The notes: a model not told the origin generated them from the sequence alone. A stretch of 15,461 bases of DNA from DATKWS01 sp035529435 (GCA_035529435.1 DATKWS010000057.1:1-15461), one strand, 5' to 3'. Positions 1 through 7,799 are shown, numbered from the stretch's first letter. Translations and numbers: made by a program.

Positions 1-1443
1 TACACCGATGCCACATTCACGATCAAGAACACGGGTGGCAGCCTGCTCGATGGTGATGTCACAGAAAGCTACGACCACTACGATATCATCGCAGGCGGCG
101 GCCCATTCAGCCTCGCGGCCGATGAGTCACTGACGGTGACGGTGCGCTTCGAGCCCACCTCATCCGGTACACAGACCTGCACCGTTGCGAACGGCCAGGC
201 CATTTGCAGCGATGTCTTCTGCACCGGGTACGGTGAGCCGGCGCCCGTGTGCTCGGTCCTGCCCGACAGTTTGGACTTCGGGCTCGTGGTGATCGGCGAC
301 TACACCGATGCCACATTCACGATCAAGAACACGGGTGGCAGCCTGCTCGATGGTGATGTCACTGAAGTCTGCGATCACTACGAGTTAGTAGCGGGCGGCG
401 GTCCGTTCAGCCTCGCGGCCGATGAGTCGCTGACGGTGACGGTGCGCTTCGAGCCCACATCATCCGGTACACAGATGTGCACCATAGAAACGGGTCAGGC
501 CATCTGCGCCGATGTCTCATGCACCGGGTACGGTGAGCCGGCACCCGTGTGCTCGGTTGTGCCCGACAGCCTGGACTTCGGGCTTGTCGTGATCGGCGAC
601 TACACCGATGCCACATTCACGATCAAGAACACGGGTGGCAGCCTGCTCGATGGTGATGTCACGGAAGTCTGCGATCATTACGAGTTAGTAGCAGGCGGCG
701 GTCCGTTCAGTCTCGCGGCCGATGAGTCACTGACGGTGACGGTGCGTTTCGAGCCCACCGCCTCGGGGACGCAGACCTGCACCGTTGAGACCGGCCAGGC
801 CATTTGCAGCGATGTCTTCTGCACCGGGTACGGTGAGCCGGCACCCGTGTGCTCGGTCCTGCCCGACAGCCTGGACTTCGGGCTTGTCGTGATCGGTGAC
901 TATACCGATGCCACATTCACGATCAAGAACACAGGCGGGAGTGTGCTGACCGGCGATGTCACAGAAAGCTACGACCACTACGATATCATCGCGGGCGGTG
1001 GCCCCTTCAGTCTCGCGGCCGATGAGTCACTGACGGTGACGGTCCGTTTCGAGCCCACGTCATCCGGCACACAGATGTGCACCGTTGAGACCGGCCAGGC
1101 GATCTGCAGCGATGTCTTCTGCACCGGATACGGGCAATTGCCAGGCCCCGCCTGCGCCGTTATACCCGATACCCTGGACTTCGGAACCGTTAATGTTTGG
1201 GACAGCAAGGACATGTCCGTCACCGTAACCAACACAGGTAGCGGCACACTGAGTGGAGAGATTATCAATCCTTACTGCTCACCATATTTCATCCTTTCTG
1301 GGCAAGGCGGGTTCGAATTGGCCGCCGATGAATCTCTTATTGTGACAGTCAGATGTGCCCCAGGCGATACAGGGACATTCAACTGCACGATAGACACGGG
1401 CACCGACCTCTGCAGTGACATCTATTTGACCTCGCACTGTGTC
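1..1443 (+). repeat. Upstream array of 300-bp coding repeats
   Basis: The same 60-base line occurs at 1-60, 301-360 and 601-660 without a mismatch, and with few changes at 901-960, so the period is exactly 300 bp. Units by their first cysteine codon: 1-249 (partial), 250-549, 550-849, 850-1152 (one codon longer), and a diverged fifth at 1153-1443. Units 1 and 4 read SYDHYDII where units 2 and 3 read VCDHYELV, so they fall into two types despite near-identical flanks. Conservation at DNA level, including synonymous sites, points to recent duplication or gene conversion. Confidence 0.93.
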
Positions 1444-4400
1444 GATACGATCATCCAGCCACAGCCTCCCCAGCTCGCGGGATGGCCGAACCAGGTGGAA
1501 ATCGAGACCTCCAGCAGCTGCAAGGTTGCGGATATCGACGGTGATGCGCAACCCGATGTTGTCATAGGGGCCGATTACATATACGCGTGGCACGGGAATG
1601 GCATCGAGATGCGCGACGGGGATAATGATCCACTGACGTGGGGTGTACTGAACACGATGGGCAACAAATATACTGCCACGGTTGCGCTTGCCAATATCGA
1701 CGGTGCGCCCGGGGCCGAGATTATTGCTGCTTCCTGGAACACCAATGAGGTCTACATTTTCGATCACGATGGAAATGCACTCCCCGGCTGGCCTCAATCG
1801 ACTGGCACGTTCTGCTGGGCGAGCCCCGTCGTGGGTGACATCGACGGTGACGGAGATGCGGAAATCATTGCCAATCCCAAGAACAACAGATTATACGCAT
1901 GGCACCATGACGGGACAGAGGTACGGGATGGCGATAGCAATCCTGCGACGAATGGTGTCTTCTGCGTGTTCGCAATAGAGTTTTCCTGGCAAAATTCCAC
2001 ACCCGCGCTTGCCGATATGGATGAGGATGGAATCCTCGAGATTATCGTTTGCGCCCACAGCGATAGCATCTATTGCTTGAATGGCGATGGTTCGGCGGTT
2101 CCCGGCTGGCCGGTGCCGGTTGTGTACTCAGGCGCACTCGTATCTGCGAGCCCTGCGGTCGGCGATATCGATGGAGACGGATATCAAGAGGTCGTCGTTC
2201 AGAGCAATCTCGGCACGGTATACGGTCTGAACCATGATGGCACCGCAATGAGTGGTTGGCCGGTATGGATCTACAGCAACATGACCTTCACTGCATCACC
2301 CGCACTGGCAGATCTCACAGGCGACGGCAAGCTCGAGGTCGTAATCCCCGGAATGAACGGGTACTGCTATGTATTCCGATTCAACGGCAGCTCATTGCCG
2401 AATTGGCCTCAGGCTTATGCTCCCACGCTGTCAACCGAATCCTCTCCGGTAATAGCGGACATCGACGAGGATGGAAGCCTCGACATCATTCTGGCAACCG
2501 AAAACGGATATTTCAATGCATGGAATGTAAACGGAGATTACATTGCGGGCTTCCCGATAGATCTCAGCTCATACATCCGCGGGACGCCGGTGGTAACGGA
2601 TCTCGATCTCGACGGGGATATAGAGATCGTCGCCTCATGCTGGGATAAGAATGTCTATGTATGGGATATTACGGCGAACACGTACAGCGATTATGCAGCA
2701 TGGAACGGCTTCCACGCCGACAATTACAATACGGGGTGGATCGACTTCGAAGTCCCGCCCCCGTGCCACGTTCAGCCCGAATCTCTCGACTTCGGCACGG
2801 TGGTGATTGGGAACTACATGGATACAACGTTCACCGTCACCAACACGACCGGTGGTGTTTTGAGCGGAAATATCACCGAATCCTGTGATCATTACGATAT
2901 CATTACCGGCGGAGGCCCCTTCAGCCTCACGTCCGGTCAGTCGGTGACCGTGACGGTGAGGTTCGAGCCGACATCGCTCGGTACGCACACCTGCACCATC
3001 GAGACGGGGGAGGCTATTTGCAGCGATGTCTTCTGCACGGGATATTGCGAGCCGCAGCCTGTCTGCTCGGTGGTGCCCGACAGCCTCGATTTCGGGACTG
3101 TCGTGGTCGGTAACTACACCGATGCCACCTTCACGATCAAAAACACGGGCGGCAGCGTGCTGAGCGGTGATGTCACCGAGGCATGCGATCATTACGATAT
3201 CGTCTCCGGTGGTGGCCCCTTCAGCCTCGCGGCCGATGAGTCGCTGACGGTGACGGTGCGCTTCGAGCCCACATCCTCCGGCACACAGATGTGCACCGTG
3301 GAGACCGGTCAGGCGATCTGCAGCGATGTCTTCTGCACCGGCTACGGTGAGCCGGCACCAGTCTGCTCCGTCATGCCCGACAGTCTCGACTTCGGAACCG
3401 TGCTGATCGGCGGTCATGTGGATACCACATTCACTATCACCAACACGGGCGGCGATACGTTGAGCGGCGACGTAGGCGAGCCATGCGATCATTACGATAT
3501 CATCTCCGGCAGCGGCCCGTATGGCTTGGCCGCCGGCCAGTCTGTGATCGTGACCGTACGCTTCGAACCGGCCTCGGCCGGCACGCACACCTGCACGGTA
3601 GAGACAGGCGACTCTCTCTGCTGTGATGTCTTCTGCACCGGTAATGGTGGCAACCCGTCGACATGTCTCGTCCAGCCGGACAGTCTCGACTTCGGCACCG
3701 TGGTGATAGGCGAATTCTCCGAGACCACATTCACTATTACCAACACCGGCGGCGATACGTTGAGCGGCGACGTAAGCGAATCATGCGATCATTACGATAT
3801 CGCCTCCGGCGGCGGGGCCTACAGCTTGACCGCCGGGCAGTCTGTGATCGTGACCGTACGCTTCGAACCGGCCTCGGTCGGCACCCACAACTGCACGATT
3901 GAGACCGGCGGCTCTCTCTGCTGTGATGTCTTCTGCACCGGTAATGGCGACAATCCGCCGGTATGCTCCGTCCAGCCGGACAGTCTCGACTTCGGCACCG
4001 TGGTGATAGACGAATTTTCCGAGACCACATTCACTATCACCAACACCGGCGGCGATACGTTGAGCGGCGCCGTAGGTGAAACCTGTGACCATTATGGTGT
4101 CGTCTCCGGCGGCGGGGCCTACAGTTTGGCCGCCGGTCAGTCTGTGATCGTGACCGTACGCTTCGAGCCGACTTCCATCGGCACCTGCTCATGCACAATT
4201 GAGACAGGCGACTCTCTCTGCTGTAATGTTTTCTGTACCGGTGAGGGTGAACAGTTGACGGCCGTTGAAGATATGGCATATGCATACATGCTCAACGGAG
4301 GCACGGTTGAGCTCATGTGGACGGTGATTCCCACTATTCCTGACTGGAAGCTCTTCAGGCGGGAGGGTGACAGGGAATATGCGTTCCTGCAGGCGTATTC

Positions 4401-4824
4401 GATGGCTGATCAAACAGGTACCATACGGTTCACCGACCGGACTGTTGAGGAAGGGATAGCGTATCGATACTGGCTCGAGGCGGATGGCCGGCCGGATCTG
4501 TTTATCGAGTCCGAGTGGATAGAGGTGCCGGTTACCCATGCTCGTCTGTTCCAGAATTATCCCAATCCCTTCAATCCAATGACGACAATCACGTTCAACG
4601 TTCCCGGCGGAGCCGGTGACAGATACGGTGTGATGGTGGCGGTTTACAATGTCAGGGGTGATTATGTGAGAACCCTCGTAAGGAGACCCATGTCCGGTGG
4701 GAGGCACACGGTTCAGTGGGACGGTCGAAATGCCTACGGCGAGATGGTAGCGAGCGGCGTATACTTCGTCCAGTTCAATGCTGGCGGATTCAAGGCCACC
4801 AAGAAGATGATCGTGCTTCGATAG
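1..4824 (+). CDS. Giant secreted repeat protein: ASH-like repeats, FG-GAP propeller and C-terminal sorting domain (5' partial)
   Basis: The frame is open from base 1, so the N-terminus and any signal peptide lie outside; 1607 residues are visible, ending in tandem TAG TAG. In order: five repeats of about 100 residues (1-83 partial, 84-183, 184-283, 284-384, 385-480); an FG-GAP/VCBS-like propeller with eight acidic loops of the DIDGDG type between residues 511 and 867, which usually bind calcium; five more repeats (922-1417); a fibronectin-like segment (about 1418-1510); and a sorting domain with QNYPNPFNP from about 1518, ending KKMIVLR. Each repeat opens with CSVxPDSLDFG, resembling ASH/choice-of-anchor-D domains, and most carry five cysteines, suiting an oxidising extracellular place. 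The sorting domain resembles type IX/FlgD-Ig-like C-terminal signals. No catalytic motif is visible; adhesion or a structural surface role is inference. The domain calls are confident, the function is not. Confidence 0.9.
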   Translation, partial: YTDATFTIKNTGGSLLDGDVTESYDHYDIIAGGGPFSLAADESLTVTVRFEPTSSGTQTCTVANGQAICSDVFCTGYGEPAPVCSVLPDSLDFGLVVIGDYTDATFTIKNTGGSLLDGDVTEVCDHYELVAGGGPFSLAADESLTVTVRFEPTSSGTQMCTIETGQAICADVSCTGYGEPAPVCSVVPDSLDFGLVVIGDYTDATFTIKNTGGSLLDGDVTEVCDHYELVAGGGPFSLAADESLTVTVRFEPTASGTQTCTVETGQAICSDVFCTGYGEPAPVCSVLPDSLDFGLVVIGDYTDATFTIKNTGGSVLTGDVTESYDHYDIIAGGGPFSLAADESLTVTVRFEPTSSGTQMCTVETGQAICSDVFCTGYGQLPGPACAVIPDTLDFGTVNVWDSKDMSVTVTNTGSGTLSGEIINPYCSPYFILSGQGGFELAADESLIVTVRCAPGDTGTFNCTIDTGTDLCSDIYLTSHCVDTIIQPQPPQLAGWPNQVEIETSSSCKVADIDGDAQPDVVIGADYIYAWHGNGIEMRDGDNDPLTWGVLNTMGNKYTATVALANIDGAPGAEIIAASWNTNEVYIFDHDGNALPGWPQSTGTFCWASPVVGDIDGDGDAEIIANPKNNRLYAWHHDGTEVRDGDSNPATNGVFCVFAIEFSWQNSTPALADMDEDGILEIIVCAHSDSIYCLNGDGSAVPGWPVPVVYSGALVSASPAVGDIDGDGYQEVVVQSNLGTVYGLNHDGTAMSGWPVWIYSNMTFTASPALADLTGDGKLEVVIPGMNGYCYVFRFNGSSLPNWPQAYAPTLSTESSPVIADIDEDGSLDIILATENGYFNAWNVNGDYIAGFPIDLSSYIRGTPVVTDLDLDGDIEIVASCWDKNVYVWDITANTYSDYAAWNGFHADNYNTGWIDFEVPPPCHVQPESLDFGTVVIGNYMDTTFTVTNTTGGVLSGNITESCDHYDIITGGGPFSLTSGQSVTVTVRFEPTSLGTHTCTIETGEAICSDVFCTGYCEPQPVCSVVPDSLDFGTVVVGNYTDATFTIKNTGGSVLSGDVTEACDHYDIVSGGGPFSLAADESLTVTVRFEPTSSGTQMCTVETGQAICSDVFCTGYGEPAPVCSVMPDSLDFGTVLIGGHVDTTFTITNTGGDTLSGDVGEPCDHYDIISGSGPYGLAAGQSVIVTVRFEPASAGTHTCTVETGDSLCCDVFCTGNGGNPSTCLVQPDSLDFGTVVIGEFSETTFTITNTGGDTLSGDVSESCDHYDIASGGGAYSLTAGQSVIVTVRFEPASVGTHNCTIETGGSLCCDVFCTGNGDNPPVCSVQPDSLDFGTVVIDEFSETTFTITNTGGDTLSGAVGETCDHYGVVSGGGAYSLAAGQSVIVTVRFEPTSIGTCSCTIETGDSLCCNVFCTGEGEQLTAVEDMAYAYMLNGGTVELMWTVIPTIPDWKLFRREGDREYAFLQAYSMADQTGTIRFTDRTVEEGIAYRYWLEADGRPDLFIESEWIEVPVTHARLFQNYPNPFNPMTTITFNVPGGAGDRYGVMVAVYNVRGDYVRTLVRRPMSGGRHTVQWDGRNAYGEMVASGVYFVQFNAGGFKATKKMIVLR
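2764..4251 (+). repeat. Downstream array of 300-bp coding repeats
   Basis: Five units start at cysteine codons 2764, 3064, 3364, 3664 and 3964, again with exact 300-bp spacing. The last three share NTGGDTLSG and SVIVTVRFEP and are close to each other in DNA. The second unit (3064-3363) instead carries the upstream-array wording (NYTDATFTIKNTGG, then SLAADESLTVTVRFEP). The array is separated from the upstream one by the propeller. Confidence 0.92.
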
Positions 4825-4965
4825 TAGTGCCGGGCGAAGCGCCTGGTTGCCCGATAGGCTCGATGTATGCCGGCCACGGTCGAGAGGAGAACCTATTCAG
4901 AAGATTGGCTGAGCTTGCATGAGTGGGATTACTGGAGATCCGAGGGGTGGGCTTTGTTTGCTCAT

Positions 4966-5682
4966 TTATCTATTCCACCGATCGGTGAAACGATAACCGA
5001 GGCCCCATTCGGTAAGGATGTATTTTGGAGAGCGGGGACTCTTCTCGATTTTTCCTCTCAAGCGATTGATGTGAGAATTCACGGTATGTTCGTATACATC
5101 CGCGTCGTGATCCCATAGTAGATCCAGGAGCAGACGCTTGGAGAACACCTTTCCGGGATTCGATGCCAGGAGGTAGAGAAGATCATACTCCTTGGCGGTG
5201 AGTTTCACCGCTGCGTCTCTCATCGTCACCCGGTGAACGTTGGAATCTATCACGAGACCGTCGATTTCAATTCGTTTACCTTCGAATCTGCCAAACAAGA
5301 TCTGTTTTGCACGCTTGTATAGTTGCAATATAGTTCTTATCCGCGCAGAGAGCTCACGAATACGGAAGGGAGTACTGACGCAATCGTCGACTCCCGCCTC
5401 AAACATTTCGGCGACATTCTCCTCACTTCTCCGAGCACTGAGCATGATGATCGGTGTGTGTTGATCGTATATACGGAGTTGGCGGCAGATCTCAATCCCG
5501 GGAGGGCTGGTATGCATCCAGCCCAAAATCACGAGGTCGTAGCTCGAATCGAAGTAGCGCTCCAGTGCCTTTGCCCCGCTTCTGAATACATGGATCTCGA
5601 ATCCCTCCATCTCGAGGTGAGTTTTGATGAGTTGGATAACCGCGGAGTCGTTCTCTATTATGAGGATTTTCTCTGATTTCAT
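4966..5682 (-). CDS. OmpR/PhoB-family regulator with a degenerate receiver domain
   Basis: 238 residues, the usual length for the family. Receiver about 5-120, then a winged-helix DNA-binding domain about 135-234 with the typical LTAKEYDLLYLLASNPGKVFS start, the HTVNSHINRLRGKI recognition helix and a GLGYRF end. The DNA-binding half looks intact. In the receiver, compared with PhoB, the phosphoacceptor Asp53 is Gly54 (VILGWM, codon GGC), the conserved Lys105 is Thr104 (STPF), metal-binding Asp10 is Asn11 (IIEND), and the switch aromatic is Cys101. Phosphorylation is therefore unlikely and it may act constitutively or through another signal. No histidine kinase is adjacent. It converges on the giant gene and has its own promoter. 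The ATG lacks a clear Shine-Dalgarno, but the N-terminus MKSEKILIIEND fits the family start. Confidence 0.93.
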   Translation of the reverse strand: MKSEKILIIENDSAVIQLIKTHLEMEGFEIHVFRSGAKALERYFDSSYDLVILGWMHTSPPGIEICRQLRIYDQHTPIIMLSARRSEENVAEMFEAGVDDCVSTPFRIRELSARIRTILQLYKRAKQILFGRFEGKRIEIDGLVIDSNVHRVTMRDAAVKLTAKEYDLLYLLASNPGKVFSKRLLLDLLWDHDADVYEHTVNSHINRLRGKIEKSPRSPKYILTEWGLGYRFTDRWNR

Positions 5683-5700
5683 TATCCACTATGCAACGCT

Positions 5701-5788
5701 GTTAATTACCCCTTATTGTTAAATTATACCAAGATAGAGCCAACACTTCAATCATTGTTTTATGCATTAATGATTACGTTAAATTATA
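5701..5788. promoter_or_regulatory. GTTAA(A)TTA direct repeats around the regulator promoter
   Basis: The 11-mer GTTAAATTATA occurs at 5718-5728 and again at 5778-5788, exactly 60 bases apart, and a shorter GTTAATTA lies at 5701-5708. The first copy overlaps the -10 box and the short copy sits just after the inferred start site, while the third is upstream of the -35. This layout would suit autoregulation by the adjacent OmpR-type protein. The region is AT-rich, so chance recurrence is possible. Confidence 0.35.
5723..5751 (-). promoter_or_regulatory. Sigma-70-type promoter of the response-regulator gene
   Basis: Read on the minus strand: -35 TTGAAG (5751-5746), 17-base spacer, perfect -10 TATAAT (5728-5723). 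Transcription would start near 5716, giving a leader of roughly 33 bases before the ATG at 5682. The region is AT-rich and contains no competing gene. The boxes are seen directly; promoter activity is inferred. Confidence 0.68.
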
Positions 5789-5963
5789 TAAGGAGTTGTC
5801 CAATCCTTTGTGGCGAGGCAGCCCATTATGCGAAGCCGATAATCGATCCTGACTATTGGCTCACAGCGGAATAATTGCAATACGGTACATGGTTTCAAGA
5901 GCCCTGCATCAACCCGATTCCTGGGGGAGCCCGCGTACGCTGGAGTAGAGTGAGGATACTCTC

Positions 5964-6302
5964 TTATTGCAACAGGGCATTGAAGATAGGCATTCGAATC
6001 CTTGTCAAGATGCGCAGATGGCCGGATCGGGGGTGATTCCGGGTGTTGGACCGTGGACTCGGAGTCGGCGAGTCGGCGTGCTTGAACCCGATGTGCCGGA
6101 GTATCCTGTCGATAACCGTCTGCTCGGTGATACATGAGATGATCCGCATGGCGCCGCCGCACCGGGGACAGAGCAGAGGGTTTTCTTGCCAAACCATCCG
6201 GATGAGTCTCGCCCATCGTACACGCCTGCTTTTGAGCCATTCGCTCTCATCGACGACAGAGCAATCGGTCTGCTGGCTCGTATGCGGCTTCTCGGCTGCC
6301 GC
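5964..6302 (-). pseudogene. IS91-family (Y2) transposase C-terminal relic
   Basis: In one minus-strand frame, from just after a TAA at 6305-6303 to the stop at 5964, the translation holds RRVRWARLIRMVWQENPLLC, then PRCGGAMRIISCITEQTVID and RILRHIGF. This WARLI...LCPRCGG.MRII...ILRHIG arrangement is the C-terminal end of IS91/IS801-type rolling-circle transposases. The catalytic HUH and tyrosine region is absent, and the bases upstream (6303-6460) give no recognisable continuation in any frame, so it is a truncated relic. No start codon or Shine-Dalgarno is evident. The rest of this 850-bp gap between the flanking genes (5789-5963, 6303-6460) holds nothing I can name. Confidence 0.72.
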
Positions 6303-6460
6303 TTAACACCCTGCGCTGTCTGGAGGCGTTGCATCAATGCCGTCCTGACCGTCCCGGTGGCAGGCGGGCAGGTGGTGCTCGATGGCGATCGATGCCGGTA
6401 TTTGCTCGCTCGGTGTCCGGTAATGGGTGCAATTCCCCGCACTACATCCACAAGCCCAAA

Positions 6461-6502
6461 GAAAAACCCGGCTGGTAAGTTCCTCGCAACTCGACAGCCG
6501 GG
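6461..6502 (-). terminator. Rho-independent terminator of the IPxKF-repeat gene
   Basis: On the minus strand, CCCGGCTG (6502-6495) pairs perfectly with CAGCCGGG (6474-6467). The 20-base loop contains a smaller AGTT/AACT stem, and TTTTTC follows at 6466-6461. It begins about 33 bases past the stop codon at 6535. Stem, spacing and T-run all fit an intrinsic terminator. Confidence 0.82.
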
Positions 6503-6534
6503 CACTACTACGATTCACATAGATGAGATACGTG

Positions 6535-7569
6535 CTATCTCAGCACTATCATCTTCATTCTCTCGACGAAATCCTCCGATTTCATTTGGCAGAAATAGAT
6601 GCCGCTCGTTACCTTCCTGCCGTTGTCTGCCGTCGCGTCCCAGGTCACCTCATGCATTCCGGCGGGCATCGTACGATTGACGAGAGTAACGATCTTCTCT
6701 CCCTTTATGTTGAAAATGTCCACGCGGACGTGTGATTTCCTGGCGAGTTGGTATCGAATGGTCGTTATCGGATTGAACGGATTTGGATAGTTCTGCATAA
6801 GTGCGTTGCAATCGGGTGTATCGTCTTTTCCGATCGCTACGTTATCCCTGCCGCCATCGGGAAGGAACTTCGAGGGAATATCCGATTCTCCCTCGTTTTC
6901 AGTGCATGTTGCGTTCAAGACGGCGGTTCCGGATGACTGGTTCACGAACTTGGCGGGAACGTAGCCTGTTGCATAGCTGTCAGGCGTCATGTTGGCCGCG
7001 ACATACCACATCGGAACAAGGGCCACGGTGGGCTCGACATCCGTAACGTCGGAGTTGAAGGTTGATCTGCTGCCGTCGGGGAGGAACTTCGATGGGATCT
7101 CCGACTCGTCGCTGCTGGAGTTGAAGGTTGATCTGCTGCCGTCGGGGAGGAACTTCGATGGGATCTCCGACTCGTCGCTGCTGGAGTTCAATAGTTCATT
7201 CCCACCGGGCTCGCTGAGAGGAACGAATGAATTCTCAGGTGATCTGACGGGATTGTCCATTGCGGCGAGTGGAATGAACTTGACCGGAATGAATTGTTCG
7301 TCTGAATACGCCGCGTTTTCGGGAATAGATTCAAGGGGGATGAATTTCACCGGGATAAAATCCTGGTAATCATATATCGAGGATAGGTCTTTAGCAAGTG
7401 GATCGTTCTGTCCGATAAGGTTCAACGGTATGAATTTGATTGTTTCCGAAGCGCTGCTCGGTAGCGCCGATGTCTCTTCAGTTGTCTGAACACCCAAGGG
7501 GATCAGTATCACCGCAACAATGGCAAGAAGCAAAACCTCGGGCCTCATAGACCGTTTCAAAATACTCAT
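6535..7569 (-). CDS. Secreted IPxKF-repeat protein with C-terminal sorting domain; repeat family not recognised
   Basis: 344 residues from ATG 7569, chosen over an in-frame TTG four codons upstream because GGGGGTGG lies two bases before the ATG. Residues 1-29 form a signal peptide or anchor (MSILKRSMRPEV, then a hydrophobic run to about 27). Residues 43-239 are low-complexity, Ser/Asp/Pro-rich, with a recurring motif: TIKFIPL 43-49, FIPVKFIPL 71-79 and 93-101, EIPSKFLPDG 135-144 and 157-166, YVPAKFV 203-209, DIPSKFLPDG 230-239, plus SFVPL 114-118. Residues about 255-344 are the NYPNPFNP sorting domain ending MKMIVLR, as in the giant protein at 1-4824. So it is probably exported and processed or anchored at the surface. 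I recognise no enzyme or known repeat family in the middle. It is transcribed alone, between its own promoter and terminator. Confidence 0.86.
   Translation of the reverse strand: MSILKRSMRPEVLLLAIVAVILIPLGVQTTEETSALPSSASETIKFIPLNLIGQNDPLAKDLSSIYDYQDFIPVKFIPLESIPENAAYSDEQFIPVKFIPLAAMDNPVRSPENSFVPLSEPGGNELLNSSSDESEIPSKFLPDGSRSTFNSSSDESEIPSKFLPDGSRSTFNSDVTDVEPTVALVPMWYVAANMTPDSYATGYVPAKFVNQSSGTAVLNATCTENEGESDIPSKFLPDGGRDNVAIGKDDTPDCNALMQNYPNPFNPITTIRYQLARKSHVRVDIFNIKGEKIVTLVNRTMPAGMHEVTWDATADNGRKVTSGIYFCQMKSEDFVERMKMIVLR
7052..7183 (-). repeat. Perfect 66-bp in-frame tandem duplication
   Basis: Bases 7052-7117 and 7118-7183 are identical over 66 bp, with five more matching bases after the second copy. 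Each encodes 22 residues containing SDESEIPSKFLPDGSRSTF. No mismatch, even at silent positions, implies a recent duplication and a length-variable site. Confidence 0.95.
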
Positions 7570-7655
7570 AACCACCCCCAAAAATATTCGCCTGCGTTTC
7601 AGACTTCCATCCGATGATTTTCCTGATTTAAGTATCCCTGCAATTGTTTTGTGGA

Positions 7656-7707
7656 ATTCTAATCGAGTTCATCTTCGCATGTCAAGAAATTTTATAAAAA
7701 ATATTCG
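7656..7707 (-). promoter_or_regulatory. Near-consensus sigma-70 promoter with UP-like element for the IPxKF gene
   Basis: Minus strand: -35 is a perfect TTGACA (7685-7680), the spacer is 18 bases, and -10 is TAGAAT (7661-7656). The 22 bases directly upstream (7707-7686) are nearly all A/T with T- and A-runs, like an UP element. Start near 7649 gives a leader of about 80 bases. Together with the strong Shine-Dalgarno this suggests high expression. Confidence 0.72.
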
Positions 7708-7799
7708 AGCAATTGCTGCGATTGGATTCGGTTACTTCCCTTCGGCATGGGGGCGATCGAGCCTTCATCCTGCAAAGATACGTACAATCTCATAAGTGA

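Noticed and set aside
1..1140. Regular repeats that could suggest a CRISPR-like array
   Set aside because: The 300-bp period is an open coding frame with ASH-like protein repeats; there are no short repeats with unique spacers.
2635..3588. Open 317-codon minus-strand frame
   Set aside because: It is antisense to the 300-bp repeats of the giant gene. Its own periodic, His/Asp/Arg-rich composition mirrors the repeat codons, and no domain is recognisable.
4825..4900. Possible terminator after the giant gene (CGGGC...GCCCG)
   Set aside because: The stem is only five base pairs with a wide loop, and no T-run follows.
4867..5118. Plus-strand open frame between the giant gene and the regulator
   Set aside because: It mostly overlaps the winged-helix coding region in antisense, has no ribosome site and matches no family.
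6303..6460. Continuation of the IS91 transposase upstream of its in-frame stop
   Set aside because: None of the three minus-strand frames shows the family's preceding motifs, so the relic was limited to 5964-6302.
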